From Thermoproteota archaeon (GTDB taxonomy: Archaea; Thermoproteota; Methanomethylicia; Methanomethylicales; JAGHCH01), in contig JAGHCH010000005.1 in the NCBI GenBank assembly GCA_021160575.1, positions 1-34,985 of the forward strand: DNA of 34,985 nucleotides, read 5' to 3'. Positions 24,491 to 33,746 of this stretch are shown one piece after another. A model generated the notes under the pieces. That model saw nothing but the letters and a program-made list of their open reading frames with translations, made no database searches and was not told the DNA's origin. The position numbers were made by a program, and so were the translations under genes. Numbering within the stretch: position 1 is the stretch's first letter; each line of letters opens with the position of its first letter.

Positions 24491-25436
24491 AAAACCCCCT
24501 CGCTCTAAGGAACTCTGAGACTTGCTGTAGAGTAGGTAGGCCTCCTCTAGCTCCTGGATGTGCTATCTTCAGGGCGGCGACGGCGTTCCCCATAATGCAG
24601 CACTCTCGAAAAGATAGCCCTAGGAGCAAGCCCTTAATGAAACCAGCGTTAAAGGCGTCCCCAGCTCCAGTGGTGTCGACGACTTCCTCGACCTCAAAGG
24701 CAGGGATGAACTCCCTTTCTTCCTCTCCCACGGCATAGACTCCTTTAGCACCCATCTTCACCACGACTGTTGGAGCATACTCAGAGAGTACATCCGCCGC
24801 TTTCTTAGGATCACTGATCCCAGTAATTGCCTTGACCTCGGTTGAGTTTACAAAGAGGATGTGAGTCTTCTCCAGAACGGGTGCGAACTCCTTAAGAGGG
24901 TACTTGAGGGCTGAGCCTCCCGGGTCATAGGTGAAGACAGCTCCTCCCCGTACAGCCTTTGCGGCTATTCCCTCGGCAGTGGAGGGCTTCACGCTGCTAG
25001 CATGGACGATTTTAGCTCTTCTAGCGGCTTTTAGGGGAAGGCTCCGCGAGGAGAGGAGCTGGTTAGCTCCTCGAAAAGCCACCATTCTTTTGACGCCACT
25101 TCTCTCCACGAGAACTAGCACATAGCCAGTGGTTCTCCCTTTCTCAACTCGAATTAGCCGCGTGTACACCTTCTCCCTTTCAAGCTCAGCGAGAGCGGAT
25201 TTGCCCATCTCATCGGAGCCTATATGCGCGATGAGGCCTACCCTGCTTGAAAGCCTTGAGAGAGCTACTGCAAAGTTGGCGGCGGAACCTCCAAACGAGA
25301 TGTGAAAAACTCTAGCCTCCACTTCTCCGTCGGGTGGTGGAGTAGACTCAACAAAGGCTGTAATATCGACGTTAAGGTTACCCACGGCTAGAGTGTCGAA
25401 GACTCTAGCTGCGTTTTTCAAGGATGATCCTAGCAT
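24474..25436 (-). CDS. PfkB family carbohydrate/nucleoside kinase
   Basis: VGNLNVDITAFVE, FGGSAANFAVALSRL, VVDTTGAGDAFNAGFIKGLL; ATG at 25436 (track start 25439 is TTG). Confidence 0.88.
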   Translation of the reverse strand: MLGSSLKNAARVFDTLAVGNLNVDITAFVESTPPPDGEVEARVFHISFGGSAANFAVALSRLSSRVGLIAHIGSDEMGKSALAELEREKVYTRLIRVEKGRTTGYVLVLVERSGVKRMVAFRGANQLLSSRSLPLKAARRAKIVHASSVKPSTAEGIAAKAVRGGAVFTYDPGGSALKYPLKEFAPVLEKTHILFVNSTEVKAITGISDPKKAADVLSEYAPTVVVKMGAKGVYAVGEEEREFIPAFEVEEVVDTTGAGDAFNAGFIKGLLLGLSFRECCIMGNAVAALKIAHPGARGGLPTLQQVSEFLRARGFFIRGL

Positions 25437-26124
25437 CAACTATGCGTGCCCCCGACGGATAGACTATTGTGGGATTGAAATCGAGTTCACGTATCTCTGG
25501 AATAGCAACCACTAGTTGAGAAGTCTTCACTAAAGTAGAGATTAAAGCGCCTATATCGGCTGGGGGCTTGCCTCTCGCGCCGGCTAGCACAGGATATGCC
25601 TTGATCTCCCTTATCATGGAGAGAGCGTCAGCCTCGGTGAGGGGGGCCACTCTAAAGGACACATCCCTGAAGACTTCTACGAAGATTCCGCCTAGCCCAA
25701 ACATTATGGTGGGGCCGAATTGAGGGTCTTTAAGTGCTCCAACGATGGTCTCTATCCCGGGAGGAGCCATTCTCTCTACGAGGATGCCTTTAACTTCGGC
25801 TTCAGGGACTTTTGCTTTAACGTTCTCCAAGATCTCCGAGTAGGCGGCTCTCACCTTCTCCTCGCTATCCAAGTTGAGCATGACTCCCCCAACATCCGAT
25901 TTGTGCACTACTTGTGGGGAGACGATCTTCATCACAACTGGGTAGCCTAGCCTAGAGGCGTAGTTCACGGCTTCATCGGCTGTCTTGGCAACATGCCAAT
26001 CATCTACTGGTAATCCAGCTAGCTTGCAGATCTGCTTGGCTTCGGGTTCAAGCAGCCTGTTCCTCCCTTCGGAGTAGGCTCGCTCTATTATGGATTTTAT
26101 GGCTTGAAGGTCCAAGAAGCTCAC
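25405..26124 (-). CDS. ADP-forming acetyl/acyl-CoA synthetase beta subunit (ATP-grasp)
   Basis: LGYPVVMKIVSPQVVHKSDVGGVMLNL, VERMAPPGIETIVGALKDPQFGPTIMFGLGGIFVEVFRDVSFRVAPL, LDFNPTIVYPSGARIVDARIIL. Confidence 0.92.
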   Translation of the reverse strand: MSFLDLQAIKSIIERAYSEGRNRLLEPEAKQICKLAGLPVDDWHVAKTADEAVNYASRLGYPVVMKIVSPQVVHKSDVGGVMLNLDSEEKVRAAYSEILENVKAKVPEAEVKGILVERMAPPGIETIVGALKDPQFGPTIMFGLGGIFVEVFRDVSFRVAPLTEADALSMIREIKAYPVLAGARGKPPADIGALISTLVKTSQLVVAIPEIRELDFNPTIVYPSGARIVDARIILEKRS

Positions 26125-26196
26125 CGCACATTACTAGGCGGGGACGCTGCATATTTATAGGTTTAAGCTAAGCCTACTCAGCATCACATTGATGGA

Positions 26197-28116
26197 GTGT
26201 GCTCCTTGATGCTGCACCCGGTGCTTGGAGTTGCTGGTGAGAGGAGGCTGCTGTTGGGCAATGAGGCCGTGGCTAGAGGTGCTATAGAGGGAGGAGTGGA
26301 GGTAGCAGCCTCCTACCCTGGAACGCCAGCCTCTGAGATCTTGGAGACTTTAGCGGAAGTGGCTGAGGAAGTAGGCATCTATGTGGAGTGGTCGACTAAC
26401 GAGATGGTGGCATGGGAGGTTGCCGTCGGAGCAGCTATGTGCAATAAGAGGAGCATGGCATCGATGAAGCATATAGGTGTGAACTGGGTGATAGATCCCC
26501 TCATGCACTCAGTTCTCCACGGCTTCAATGCTGGGCTTCTCTTAGTATCATGCGATGACCCCTCGGGGCATAGCTCTGCTACAGAGCAGGATAACAGGAA
26601 TCTAGCGTATATGGCAGAGATTCCCATCTTGGAGCCAAGCGATCCTCAAGAAGCAAAGGACTTTACTGTTGAAGCTATTGAGATCTCAGAGGAGCTTAGA
26701 GTCCCTGTCCTCTTGAGGCTTGTAACAAGAGTTGCGCATACTAGAGGTGACGTCGTTCTAGGAGAGCTGAGGAGGGAGTCTAGGAAGCCGGAGTTCCATG
26801 ATGACTTTTACACTAAGTTTGTACTGAAAAAAGGGTTTGCAGGACCTAGAGTGATTCCAGAGCTGCACAGGATTCTCCATGAGAAGCTTGAGAGGGCAGT
26901 TAAGCTTGCTGAGAAGAGGAAGCTGAACAAGGTGAAGGGCGGTGGAGGCGAGCTGCTCATAGTGTCTTCTGGAGTGGCTTACAGCTATGTGAAGGAGGCT
27001 ATCGAAGACTTGGGTGTCGAGGATAAGGTTACCGTGCTGAAGGTGGAGATGGTTCATCCATTTCCAGCTGAGCTTTTGCGGGAGCTTCTGAGAGACCATA
27101 GGAGGGTGCTCGTTTTAGAGGAGGGGGAGCCGTATCTAGAGAGGGAGGTTAAGCTTGCGGCTTTCGACGGTAAATGTACTGTAGAGGTTCATGGAAAGCT
27201 TTCTGGGAAAATTGGGAGAGTTGGAGAGCTTGACCCTGTAGAGGTGAGAAAAGCTATAGCTGAGATGCTTGGCGTGGAAGTTGAAGGTGAAGGGCCTAGC
27301 ATCGGTGAGCTTGAGCTTAGAGAGCTTACTACTCCGAGGGTGATTTCCTTCTGTCCGGGATGTCCTCATAGAGCTGCCTTCTATGCATTGAAGAAGGCTA
27401 TCAACAAGGTTTGCAAGGGAAAGCATCTTGCCATAGGCGATATAGGCTGCTACACTATGGGAATGAATCCACCGCTTCGGGTGCAGCAGACGGTGTTCTG
27501 CATGGGCGGCAGTATAGGCATGGCTTGTGGAGCCGCGCATAGTGGATTAGATTGCCCGGTGATTGCCACGGCAGGAGATTCAACGTTTTTCCATGCATGT
27601 ATTCCAGGATTAATCAATGCAGTGTACAATAAGGCTAAGCTGCTCTTTCACATACTTGACAACGAAGCCACGGCGATGACGGGCTTCCAGCCTCATCCGG
27701 GAACCGGGAAAACAGCCGTTGGGTTGGAGGCTAGGAAGATTAAGATAGAAGATGTGGCGAGAGCTTGCGGTGCTGGCTTTGTGGAAGTGGTAGATCCCTA
27801 TGATTTGAAGCGCTGCGAGGAGGTTTTTGCGAAGGCTCTGAGGTATGAGGGAGTTGCCGTCGTCATCACGAGGAGAGAGTGCGCGCAGCTATTCTTGAGG
27901 AAGCTAAGGCACAAAGGATTGAAGCCATCGCTGGTGGTTGTTGATGAAGAGCTATGCAAGGGATGTAAAGTGTGCATAAACCAGTTTGGCTGCCCAGCTA
28001 TCTGCTGGGACCAAGAAAAGGACAAAGCGCGTGTTGACCCAGTTCTCTGCATCGGCTGCGGGGTATGCATTCAAGTATGCCCGTTTAACGCTCTCAAATG
28101 GGGGGAAAGAAGGTGA
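26197..28116 (+). CDS. iorA: Indolepyruvate:ferredoxin oxidoreductase, alpha subunit
   Basis: YPGTPASEILETLA, GDIGCYTMGMNPP, TAGDSTFFHACIPGLINAVYNKA (TPP), CKGCKVCINQFGCP and CIGCGVCIQVCP clusters. ATG 26209 is an alternative to GTG 26197. Confidence 0.93.
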   Translation: MCSLMLHPVLGVAGERRLLLGNEAVARGAIEGGVEVAASYPGTPASEILETLAEVAEEVGIYVEWSTNEMVAWEVAVGAAMCNKRSMASMKHIGVNWVIDPLMHSVLHGFNAGLLLVSCDDPSGHSSATEQDNRNLAYMAEIPILEPSDPQEAKDFTVEAIEISEELRVPVLLRLVTRVAHTRGDVVLGELRRESRKPEFHDDFYTKFVLKKGFAGPRVIPELHRILHEKLERAVKLAEKRKLNKVKGGGGELLIVSSGVAYSYVKEAIEDLGVEDKVTVLKVEMVHPFPAELLRELLRDHRRVLVLEEGEPYLEREVKLAAFDGKCTVEVHGKLSGKIGRVGELDPVEVRKAIAEMLGVEVEGEGPSIGELELRELTTPRVISFCPGCPHRAAFYALKKAINKVCKGKHLAIGDIGCYTMGMNPPLRVQQTVFCMGGSIGMACGAAHSGLDCPVIATAGDSTFFHACIPGLINAVYNKAKLLFHILDNEATAMTGFQPHPGTGKTAVGLEARKIKIEDVARACGAGFVEVVDPYDLKRCEEVFAKALRYEGVAVVITRRECAQLFLRKLRHKGLKPSLVVVDEELCKGCKVCINQFGCPAICWDQEKDKARVDPVLCIGCGVCIQVCPFNALKWGERR

Positions 28117-28721
28117 AAATCAACATTATTGTAGCTGGCGTCGGCGGGCAGGGAAACGTTACAGCAGCTTATCTGCTGGGAGTTGCTGCTCTAGAAGCGG
28201 GGTTTAATGTAAGGGTTGCTGATGTATATGGCTTAGCTCAGAGAGGAGGAGCGGTGGTCAGTCATGTGAGGATAGGGAGGGTGTACTCCCCCCTCATAGG
28301 AAAGAGAGAGGCTGATGTTGTAGTAGGTTTAGAACCTATGGAGGCTCTAAGGAATGCTGCAAAGTTTGTAAAGCGAGAAGGAGTCGTGCTGACAAATACC
28401 TATCCAATCTACCCTATAGAAGCATCTGTTGGAGAGTTTCAATACCCAGAAATCGGCAAGCTATTGAAAGCCATGAAGAAACTAGCGAAAACCGTGGTTG
28501 CCATTAACGCGCAGAGGCTGGCTAACGAAGCAGGGCTACCCATAGCGGCTAACATAGCAATGCTCGGCGCTCTAGCAGCTTTAGAAGTACTGCCCTTCAC
28601 AGCGCAACACATGAGAAGCGTGGTAGAGAAGTATATTCCACGCTTCAAGGAGGAGAACTTGAAAGCGTTTAACCTTGGGTTCAGGGCTTGTGGGGAAGTT
28701 CTAAGTCATAGAGACCGCTAG
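28098..28721 (+). CDS. iorB: Indolepyruvate:ferredoxin oxidoreductase, beta subunit
   Basis: IIVAGVGGQGNVTAAYLLGVAALEAGFNVRVADVYGLAQRGGAVVSHVRIG; overlaps iorA 3' end. Confidence 0.93.
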   Translation: MGGKKVKINIIVAGVGGQGNVTAAYLLGVAALEAGFNVRVADVYGLAQRGGAVVSHVRIGRVYSPLIGKREADVVVGLEPMEALRNAAKFVKREGVVLTNTYPIYPIEASVGEFQYPEIGKLLKAMKKLAKTVVAINAQRLANEAGLPIAANIAMLGALAALEVLPFTAQHMRSVVEKYIPRFKEENLKAFNLGFRACGEVLSHRDR

Positions 28722-29357
28722 GCTCCTAATGATATCTGCGACGTCTTCACAACGGTCAGCAATCTCCTCCAAATCATCGGCTAGCTCTTTGAGAAGCATG
28801 AACTTTGTCAAGCCGAGCTTGGAACTCGTCTCTAAGAGGTCCTTGGTGAGAGAGATATGAACTCCATCAATTTCCTCTTCTAACATTTCAACCTTGTCAC
28901 AGACATCTATGGCATTCTTAGGCTTCTTGCCTAGAAGCCTCATAGCTTTTACCATGGTTTCTGCTTGCTGCGCAAGTAAGGAGGCAACTTGCAGAAAAGC
29001 GCTCTCCAGATAATCAGGAACACCTTCAGCTGCTTGGGGCAAGAGAGCTGTCCTGCTGGAAGCTATTTTCGCACGAGTAGCCACGTCATCAGTGGCAAAT
29101 ACTAAGCGTAGGAGCACTTCGCTATCTATTGGGTGGAAGGAGCCTCTCGATATTTCGTGGATGATCTTTCTTTTAAGGTCGTCAGCTTCCTTCTCTATCA
29201 TTATGAGACGCCCGTTGCTATTTAGAAGAGAGTCTATGTCCTTCGAAAAGAAGGCTTTAACAACATCCTCCAGTAGCTTAATGACCATGCAGACCTTCTC
29301 CGCGTGGGTGCAGGAAAGGTTCATTACCTTCTTTTCAAGGCGCCTTCCAATCCACAT
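28701..29357 (-). CDS. PhoU-like DUF47 family protein
   Basis: EADDLKRKIIHEISRGSFHPIDSEVLLRLVFATDDVATRAK, LLKELADDLEEIADRCEDVADIIR; ATG 29357 preferred over TTG 29378; downstream of PiT. Confidence 0.85.
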   Translation of the reverse strand: MWIGRRLEKKVMNLSCTHAEKVCMVIKLLEDVVKAFFSKDIDSLLNSNGRLIMIEKEADDLKRKIIHEISRGSFHPIDSEVLLRLVFATDDVATRAKIASSRTALLPQAAEGVPDYLESAFLQVASLLAQQAETMVKAMRLLGKKPKNAIDVCDKVEMLEEEIDGVHISLTKDLLETSSKLGLTKFMLLKELADDLEEIADRCEDVADIIRSLAVSMT

Positions 29358-29396
29358 GATGATGTTAGCTGAAGGCAATCATGGAGCCTCCCATCT

Positions 29397-30434
29397 TCAA
29401 GCTATTCCAATAATAGTTAGAACTAGGTAGATAACTATGGCGATGCCAGCAGCGCAAGGCACCGTGAGGAGCCATGAGGAGATGATATAGGTAGTTACTG
29501 TTCTATCCACTGCCTTGATACCTTTCGCCAATCCTACTCCTATAACTGCACCAACAATGGAGTGGGTGGTTGAGATAGGCATGCCATATCCCCAGAGAAC
29601 ATGGGGGACTATTGTGAAGAGCAGCACGGTAATTGCCATGCTGAACTGAGCTATGAAGCCGCTTAAGGGATTAAGCGTGGTGATTCGACTTCCTATCGTG
29701 ATGATCACCCTCCTACCATAAGTGAGGCCGCCTACGATTATTCCGGCAGCTCCTAATGCTGCTAGCCAGATGGTAGACCCTACGAACCATAGTTGCCGTT
29801 CTCCAAGTACTGCAGAGACTACTCCAACGGCGTTTGCAACGTCGTTTGCTCCAAAGGAGTAGGCTGTGAAGCATAGAACGCCTATCTGAAGGAGGCGTAT
29901 GGTTCGCTCATAGTTAGAGGCTATCCCTTTGAATCTCCGTGGCACAACATAATTTAGGGTCTTATACATTACAAGAGCAAAGCTCATTGCCAGAAGAGGG
30001 GAGAGAACCCAGCTTAAGACTACGGATGACATAACACCCCAATTGATATTAGTAACACCAGCCACTACCAAGCCTGCTCCCAGTACACCCCCCACAGCGC
30101 TGTGAGATGTCGAAACTGGAATGCCTTTCCATGTGCAGAAGTACACCCATATGAAGGTCGCTAAGACGGCTGCGAAGACAGCAAGGGGGGTTAGATACTC
30201 TGTGGGCACTATACCTTTTCCAAGGGTTTTCATCACTCGATACCCTTGTGTAACTGCTCCTAAGAAGGTAAACACCGAGAAGAAAAGCATGGCTTTTTTG
30301 AGGGAGAGAATACGCCCCCCAACAGAAGTTGCCACGGAATTGGCTGCATCGTTGGCTCCTATGATCCATGCAATGAGAAGAGCTAACCCCATACTCAAGG
30401 CAGCCAGTACTTCGAAGGGGATTTCCGCTGCCAT
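29397..30434 (-). CDS. Inorganic phosphate transporter (PiT family)
   Basis: GANDAANSVATSVG, FGANDVANAVGVVSAVLG, GMPISTTHSIVGAVIGVGLAKG. Confidence 0.95.
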   Translation of the reverse strand: MAAEIPFEVLAALSMGLALLIAWIIGANDAANSVATSVGGRILSLKKAMLFFSVFTFLGAVTQGYRVMKTLGKGIVPTEYLTPLAVFAAVLATFIWVYFCTWKGIPVSTSHSAVGGVLGAGLVVAGVTNINWGVMSSVVLSWVLSPLLAMSFALVMYKTLNYVVPRRFKGIASNYERTIRLLQIGVLCFTAYSFGANDVANAVGVVSAVLGERQLWFVGSTIWLAALGAAGIIVGGLTYGRRVIITIGSRITTLNPLSGFIAQFSMAITVLLFTIVPHVLWGYGMPISTTHSIVGAVIGVGLAKGIKAVDRTVTTYIISSWLLTVPCAAGIAIVIYLVLTIIGIA

Positions 30435-30438
30435 CTCT

Positions 30439-31893
30439 TTAACTGCTCCTCTGCAGCTCGTTTAGCTTCCGGCGGATCAGCTCATTGGTTAATGCAGGGT
30501 CAGCTCTCCCCTTAGTATGCCGCATAACTTGCCCCACGAGGAAGTGCACGGCTTTCTCGTCCTTAAGAGCGTCTTGCACAGCCTTGGGGAACTCTCGGAA
30601 AATCTTCTCAATCAGCTGGGAGAGATAGTTTTCATCTACAATCCGCTTCATTCCCTTCTCTTCAACGAGCTTGGATGGAGGAATGCCCTTCAGCACCACA
30701 TCAAATATGAGGAGTTTAGCTATTTTAATGCTTATCACGCCATCATCCATCAGCTTGAGAAGCTCAGCTAGGTGTTCGGGTTCCATCTTGATGGAGGACC
30801 AGTCAAGGTTGTACTCGTTGAGGACTCTCATGGTATCGGTCATCAGCCAGTTGCTGACCTTCTTTGGGCTGGGGTAGAGCTTTACGCATGCTTCGAAGAA
30901 GTCGGCTAGAGCCTTTTCACTGGTGAGGACGCGGGCATCGTACTCTGGTAGCCCATACTCCCTCATGAATCTCTCAGCGCGGTGATCTGGAAGCTCGGGC
31001 ATCATGGAGCGGACGCGCTCTATGAAGTCCTCGGTGATCACTATAGGCACGAGATCTGGCTCTGGGAAGTAGCGGTAGTCGTGCTCCTCCTCCTTCACCC
31101 TTAAGGTGAAGGTCATCCGCCTGTCTTCATCCCAGTGCCTAGTTTCACGCCGCACTTGCTGCCCTCTCTTGAGGAGCTCTCTCTGTCTGGCGATCTCGAA
31201 GCTTAGAGCACGCTCAACCTCCTTGAAAGAGGTGATGTTCTTGATCTCTACTCTAGCTCCCCCAGCTAGGGAGATGTTGGCGTCGCAGCGCATAGAGCCC
31301 TCCAAGCTGCCATCAAAGATGCCGCAGTGCTCTAGGATCGACCTCAGCTTTTGAAGGAAGATTCTCGCCTCCTTAGGTGAGGAGAGGTCGGGCTCAGTCA
31401 CTATCTCGAGGAGAGCTATTCCAGCTCTATTGTAGTCCACTAAGGTGTAGGGAGACAGCTCGATGGGGCCTAGGTGAACTAGCCTAGCTGGATCTTCTTC
31501 AAGCTGGATTCTTGAAATTCTAACCCTCTTTCTCGTTCCATCTACGTCTATATCCACATAGCCGCCGCGCCCTATGGGGGTGCCGCCAGCTCTATCATAC
31601 ATGCTGATCTGGAAGTTCTTGCTCATGTCAACGTAGAAGTAGTTCTTCCGGAAGAACACGGCTCTCTCGGAGACTTGGCAGTTGAGGGCTAGAGCCGCCA
31701 TCACAGCGAACTCTATAGCCTTCTTGTTGACAACTGGCAGGGAACCGGGCAGGCCTAGACAAACTGGGCAAGTATGGGTGTTGGGAGGCTTTCCACGGTA
31801 GTCGGAGGGGCAGCTGCAGAAGAGCTTCGTCTTAAGGCTTGTGAGCTGAACGTGCACTTCGAGCCCGATTACCACATCTTGCTGTTGCTGCAT
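30439..31893 (-). CDS. gatB: Asp-tRNA(Asn)/Glu-tRNA(Gln) amidotransferase subunit B
   Basis: VVIGLEVHVQLTSLKTKLFCSC, TCPVCLGLPGSLPVVN, YFYVDMSKNFQISMYD, DYNRAGIALLEIVTEPDL. Confidence 0.97.
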   Translation of the reverse strand: MQQQQDVVIGLEVHVQLTSLKTKLFCSCPSDYRGKPPNTHTCPVCLGLPGSLPVVNKKAIEFAVMAALALNCQVSERAVFFRKNYFYVDMSKNFQISMYDRAGGTPIGRGGYVDIDVDGTRKRVRISRIQLEEDPARLVHLGPIELSPYTLVDYNRAGIALLEIVTEPDLSSPKEARIFLQKLRSILEHCGIFDGSLEGSMRCDANISLAGGARVEIKNITSFKEVERALSFEIARQRELLKRGQQVRRETRHWDEDRRMTFTLRVKEEEHDYRYFPEPDLVPIVITEDFIERVRSMMPELPDHRAERFMREYGLPEYDARVLTSEKALADFFEACVKLYPSPKKVSNWLMTDTMRVLNEYNLDWSSIKMEPEHLAELLKLMDDGVISIKIAKLLIFDVVLKGIPPSKLVEEKGMKRIVDENYLSQLIEKIFREFPKAVQDALKDEKAVHFLVGQVMRHTKGRADPALTNELIRRKLNELQRSS

Positions 31894-31904
31894 GCTTGAA
31901 CCTC

Positions 31905-33353
31905 CTAGATGGGTGGCTTAAGGTTGTGGTAGCTGGAGCACTGCTCGTAGGTGTAGGCTACTCTGAACATCACATGCTCATGGAAGGGTGCCGCCATGAT
32001 CTGCAATCCCACCGGAAGTCCATCTACGAAGCCGCAAGGCACCGAAATTGCCGGAATTCCAGCGAGATTAATGGGCACTGTGTCGATGTCCACCATGTAC
32101 ATGGCTAGCGGATCTTCAATTCTCTCACCTATCTTGAAGGCTGGAAGGGGCATGGTTGGAGCAAGAAGGACATCAAACTTCTTGAAGGCGCAGTCGAAGT
32201 CACCTTTGATAAGCGTTCTCACCTTCAAGGCCTTCAAGTAGTATTGGTCGTAATATCCAGCAGATAGAGCGAAGGTGCCGAGTATAATCCTCCGCTTCAC
32301 CTCGGCTCCAAAGCCCAAAGCTCTTGTCTTGGAAAACACTTTAACCCACTCTTCGCCCTCCTCGAAAGCACTGAAGCCGTAGCGCACGCCATCATACCTA
32401 GCCAGATTTGAGCTAGCCTCAGACATCGCGATGATGTAGTAGGCGGGCAGCGAATAGGGGAGATGCGGAAAGGATACCTCCTCATACTCCATTCCATGGC
32501 TTTCAAGGAGCTTGATAGCCCTCCAAACAGCTTCAGCAACCCGTGGATCCGTCCCTTCACCGAAGAACTCCTTGGGAATTCCAGCTTTGAGCCCCTTCAC
32601 ATCCACCACGAGGGCTGAGAGATAGTCCTTAGAGGGGGGATCAACCGAGGTGCTGTCATTAGGATCTCGCCCACAGATTACTGAGAGGAGGAGAGCTGCG
32701 TCACGGACATCTCTAGTGATGGGACCTATCTGCTCTAAGCTATTGGCATAGGCTACAAGCCCGTAGCGGCTCACGAGCCCATAAGTGGGCTTCACGCCAA
32801 CCACGCCGCAGAAGGCAGCAGGACACCTCACAGAACCTCCAGTATCAGAACCAAGGGAAGCAACTGCTTCCCTTGCAGCAACAGCAGCCGCGCTACCACC
32901 AGAAGATCCTCCAGGAACACATTCAAGGTTCCATGGATTATAGGTGGGGCCATAGGCGCTGTTCTCGGTGGAAGAGCCCATGGCAAACTCGTCCATGTTA
33001 GTCTTGCCAATGATTAAGCCACCTTCAGCCTTTATTCTGGCGACTGTTGTGGCATCGTATGGAGGAATGTATCCTTCAAGGATCTTAGAGGCACATGTAG
33101 TTGGAAGACCTCTAGTGCTGATGTTATCCTTTATAGCTATAGGCGCATTAAAAAGAAGACCCTCACTTGAAGAATTACTGCGCATCTCTTCATTGACTGC
33201 GAGATAGGCGTGAAGCTTGCTGTCCACCTCCTTGATTCTCGAGAGATAAGCATCCACTACGTCTTCCCTGGAGACATTCCCTCTCCTAAGAGCATCAACC
33301 AGCTCGAACAGCGTTAGCTCCAGTAGCCGCTTCATCACTGGAACCTCACACAA
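31905..33353 (-). CDS. gatA: Asp-tRNA(Asn)/Glu-tRNA(Gln) amidotransferase subunit A
   Basis: Amidase signature PGGSSGGSAAAVAAREAVASLGSDTGGSVRCPAAFCGVVGVKPTYG. ATG 33335 is the likely start (after GAGGT). Confidence 0.96.
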   Translation of the reverse strand: MCEVPVMKRLLELTLFELVDALRRGNVSREDVVDAYLSRIKEVDSKLHAYLAVNEEMRSNSSSEGLLFNAPIAIKDNISTRGLPTTCASKILEGYIPPYDATTVARIKAEGGLIIGKTNMDEFAMGSSTENSAYGPTYNPWNLECVPGGSSGGSAAAVAAREAVASLGSDTGGSVRCPAAFCGVVGVKPTYGLVSRYGLVAYANSLEQIGPITRDVRDAALLLSVICGRDPNDSTSVDPPSKDYLSALVVDVKGLKAGIPKEFFGEGTDPRVAEAVWRAIKLLESHGMEYEEVSFPHLPYSLPAYYIIAMSEASSNLARYDGVRYGFSAFEEGEEWVKVFSKTRALGFGAEVKRRIILGTFALSAGYYDQYYLKALKVRTLIKGDFDCAFKKFDVLLAPTMPLPAFKIGERIEDPLAMYMVDIDTVPINLAGIPAISVPCGFVDGLPVGLQIMAAPFHEHVMFRVAYTYEQCSSYHNLKPPI

Positions 33354-33642
33354 TTTTAGGCGCTACGAAGTAACCGTTCTTCTTGTGAGCAGCATTCCTC
33401 AGAGCCTCCTCTTGAGGGAGAGGAGAGGCTGGCTCATCTTCTCTGAAGACATTGGTCAGTTCTACAACATGGTAGGTTGGCTGAACATTAGAGGTATCAA
33501 CTTCGTCGAGCTTTCTGAAGAATTCCAAGATCCTGTTGAGCTGCTCTGTGAAAACCCTTTTCTCTTCCTCAGAGAGTTCCACCTTGGCTAGCCAGGAGAG
33601 GTGTTCGGTCTGTTCTAGGGATACCAGCTTACGTGAAGCCAA
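33346..33642 (-). CDS. gatC: Asp-tRNA(Asn)/Glu-tRNA(Gln) amidotransferase subunit C
   Basis: HLSWLAKVELSEEEKRVFTEQLNRILEFFRKLDEVDTSNVQPTYHV; TTG start with GGTGAG SD. Confidence 0.92.
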   Translation of the reverse strand: MASRKLVSLEQTEHLSWLAKVELSEEEKRVFTEQLNRILEFFRKLDEVDTSNVQPTYHVVELTNVFREDEPASPLPQEEALRNAAHKKNGYFVAPKIV

Positions 33643-33746
33643 TCCAAGCTCACCGTGGGCGTGAGCGCCCTCATCCGGGTCAGCCTAGAGAAAGAGGCAA
33701 AGACTCTAAAGCTTTTCCGTCTCTAGGAAAAAGAAGGAAGAAGAAG

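Noticed and set aside
33655-33676. Hairpin GGGCG-TGAG-CGCCC upstream of gatC
   Set aside because: Only a 5-bp perfect stem, no poly-T tract, and it lies in the hsp20-gatC spacer next to the gatC SD; not enough for an ncRNA or terminator call.
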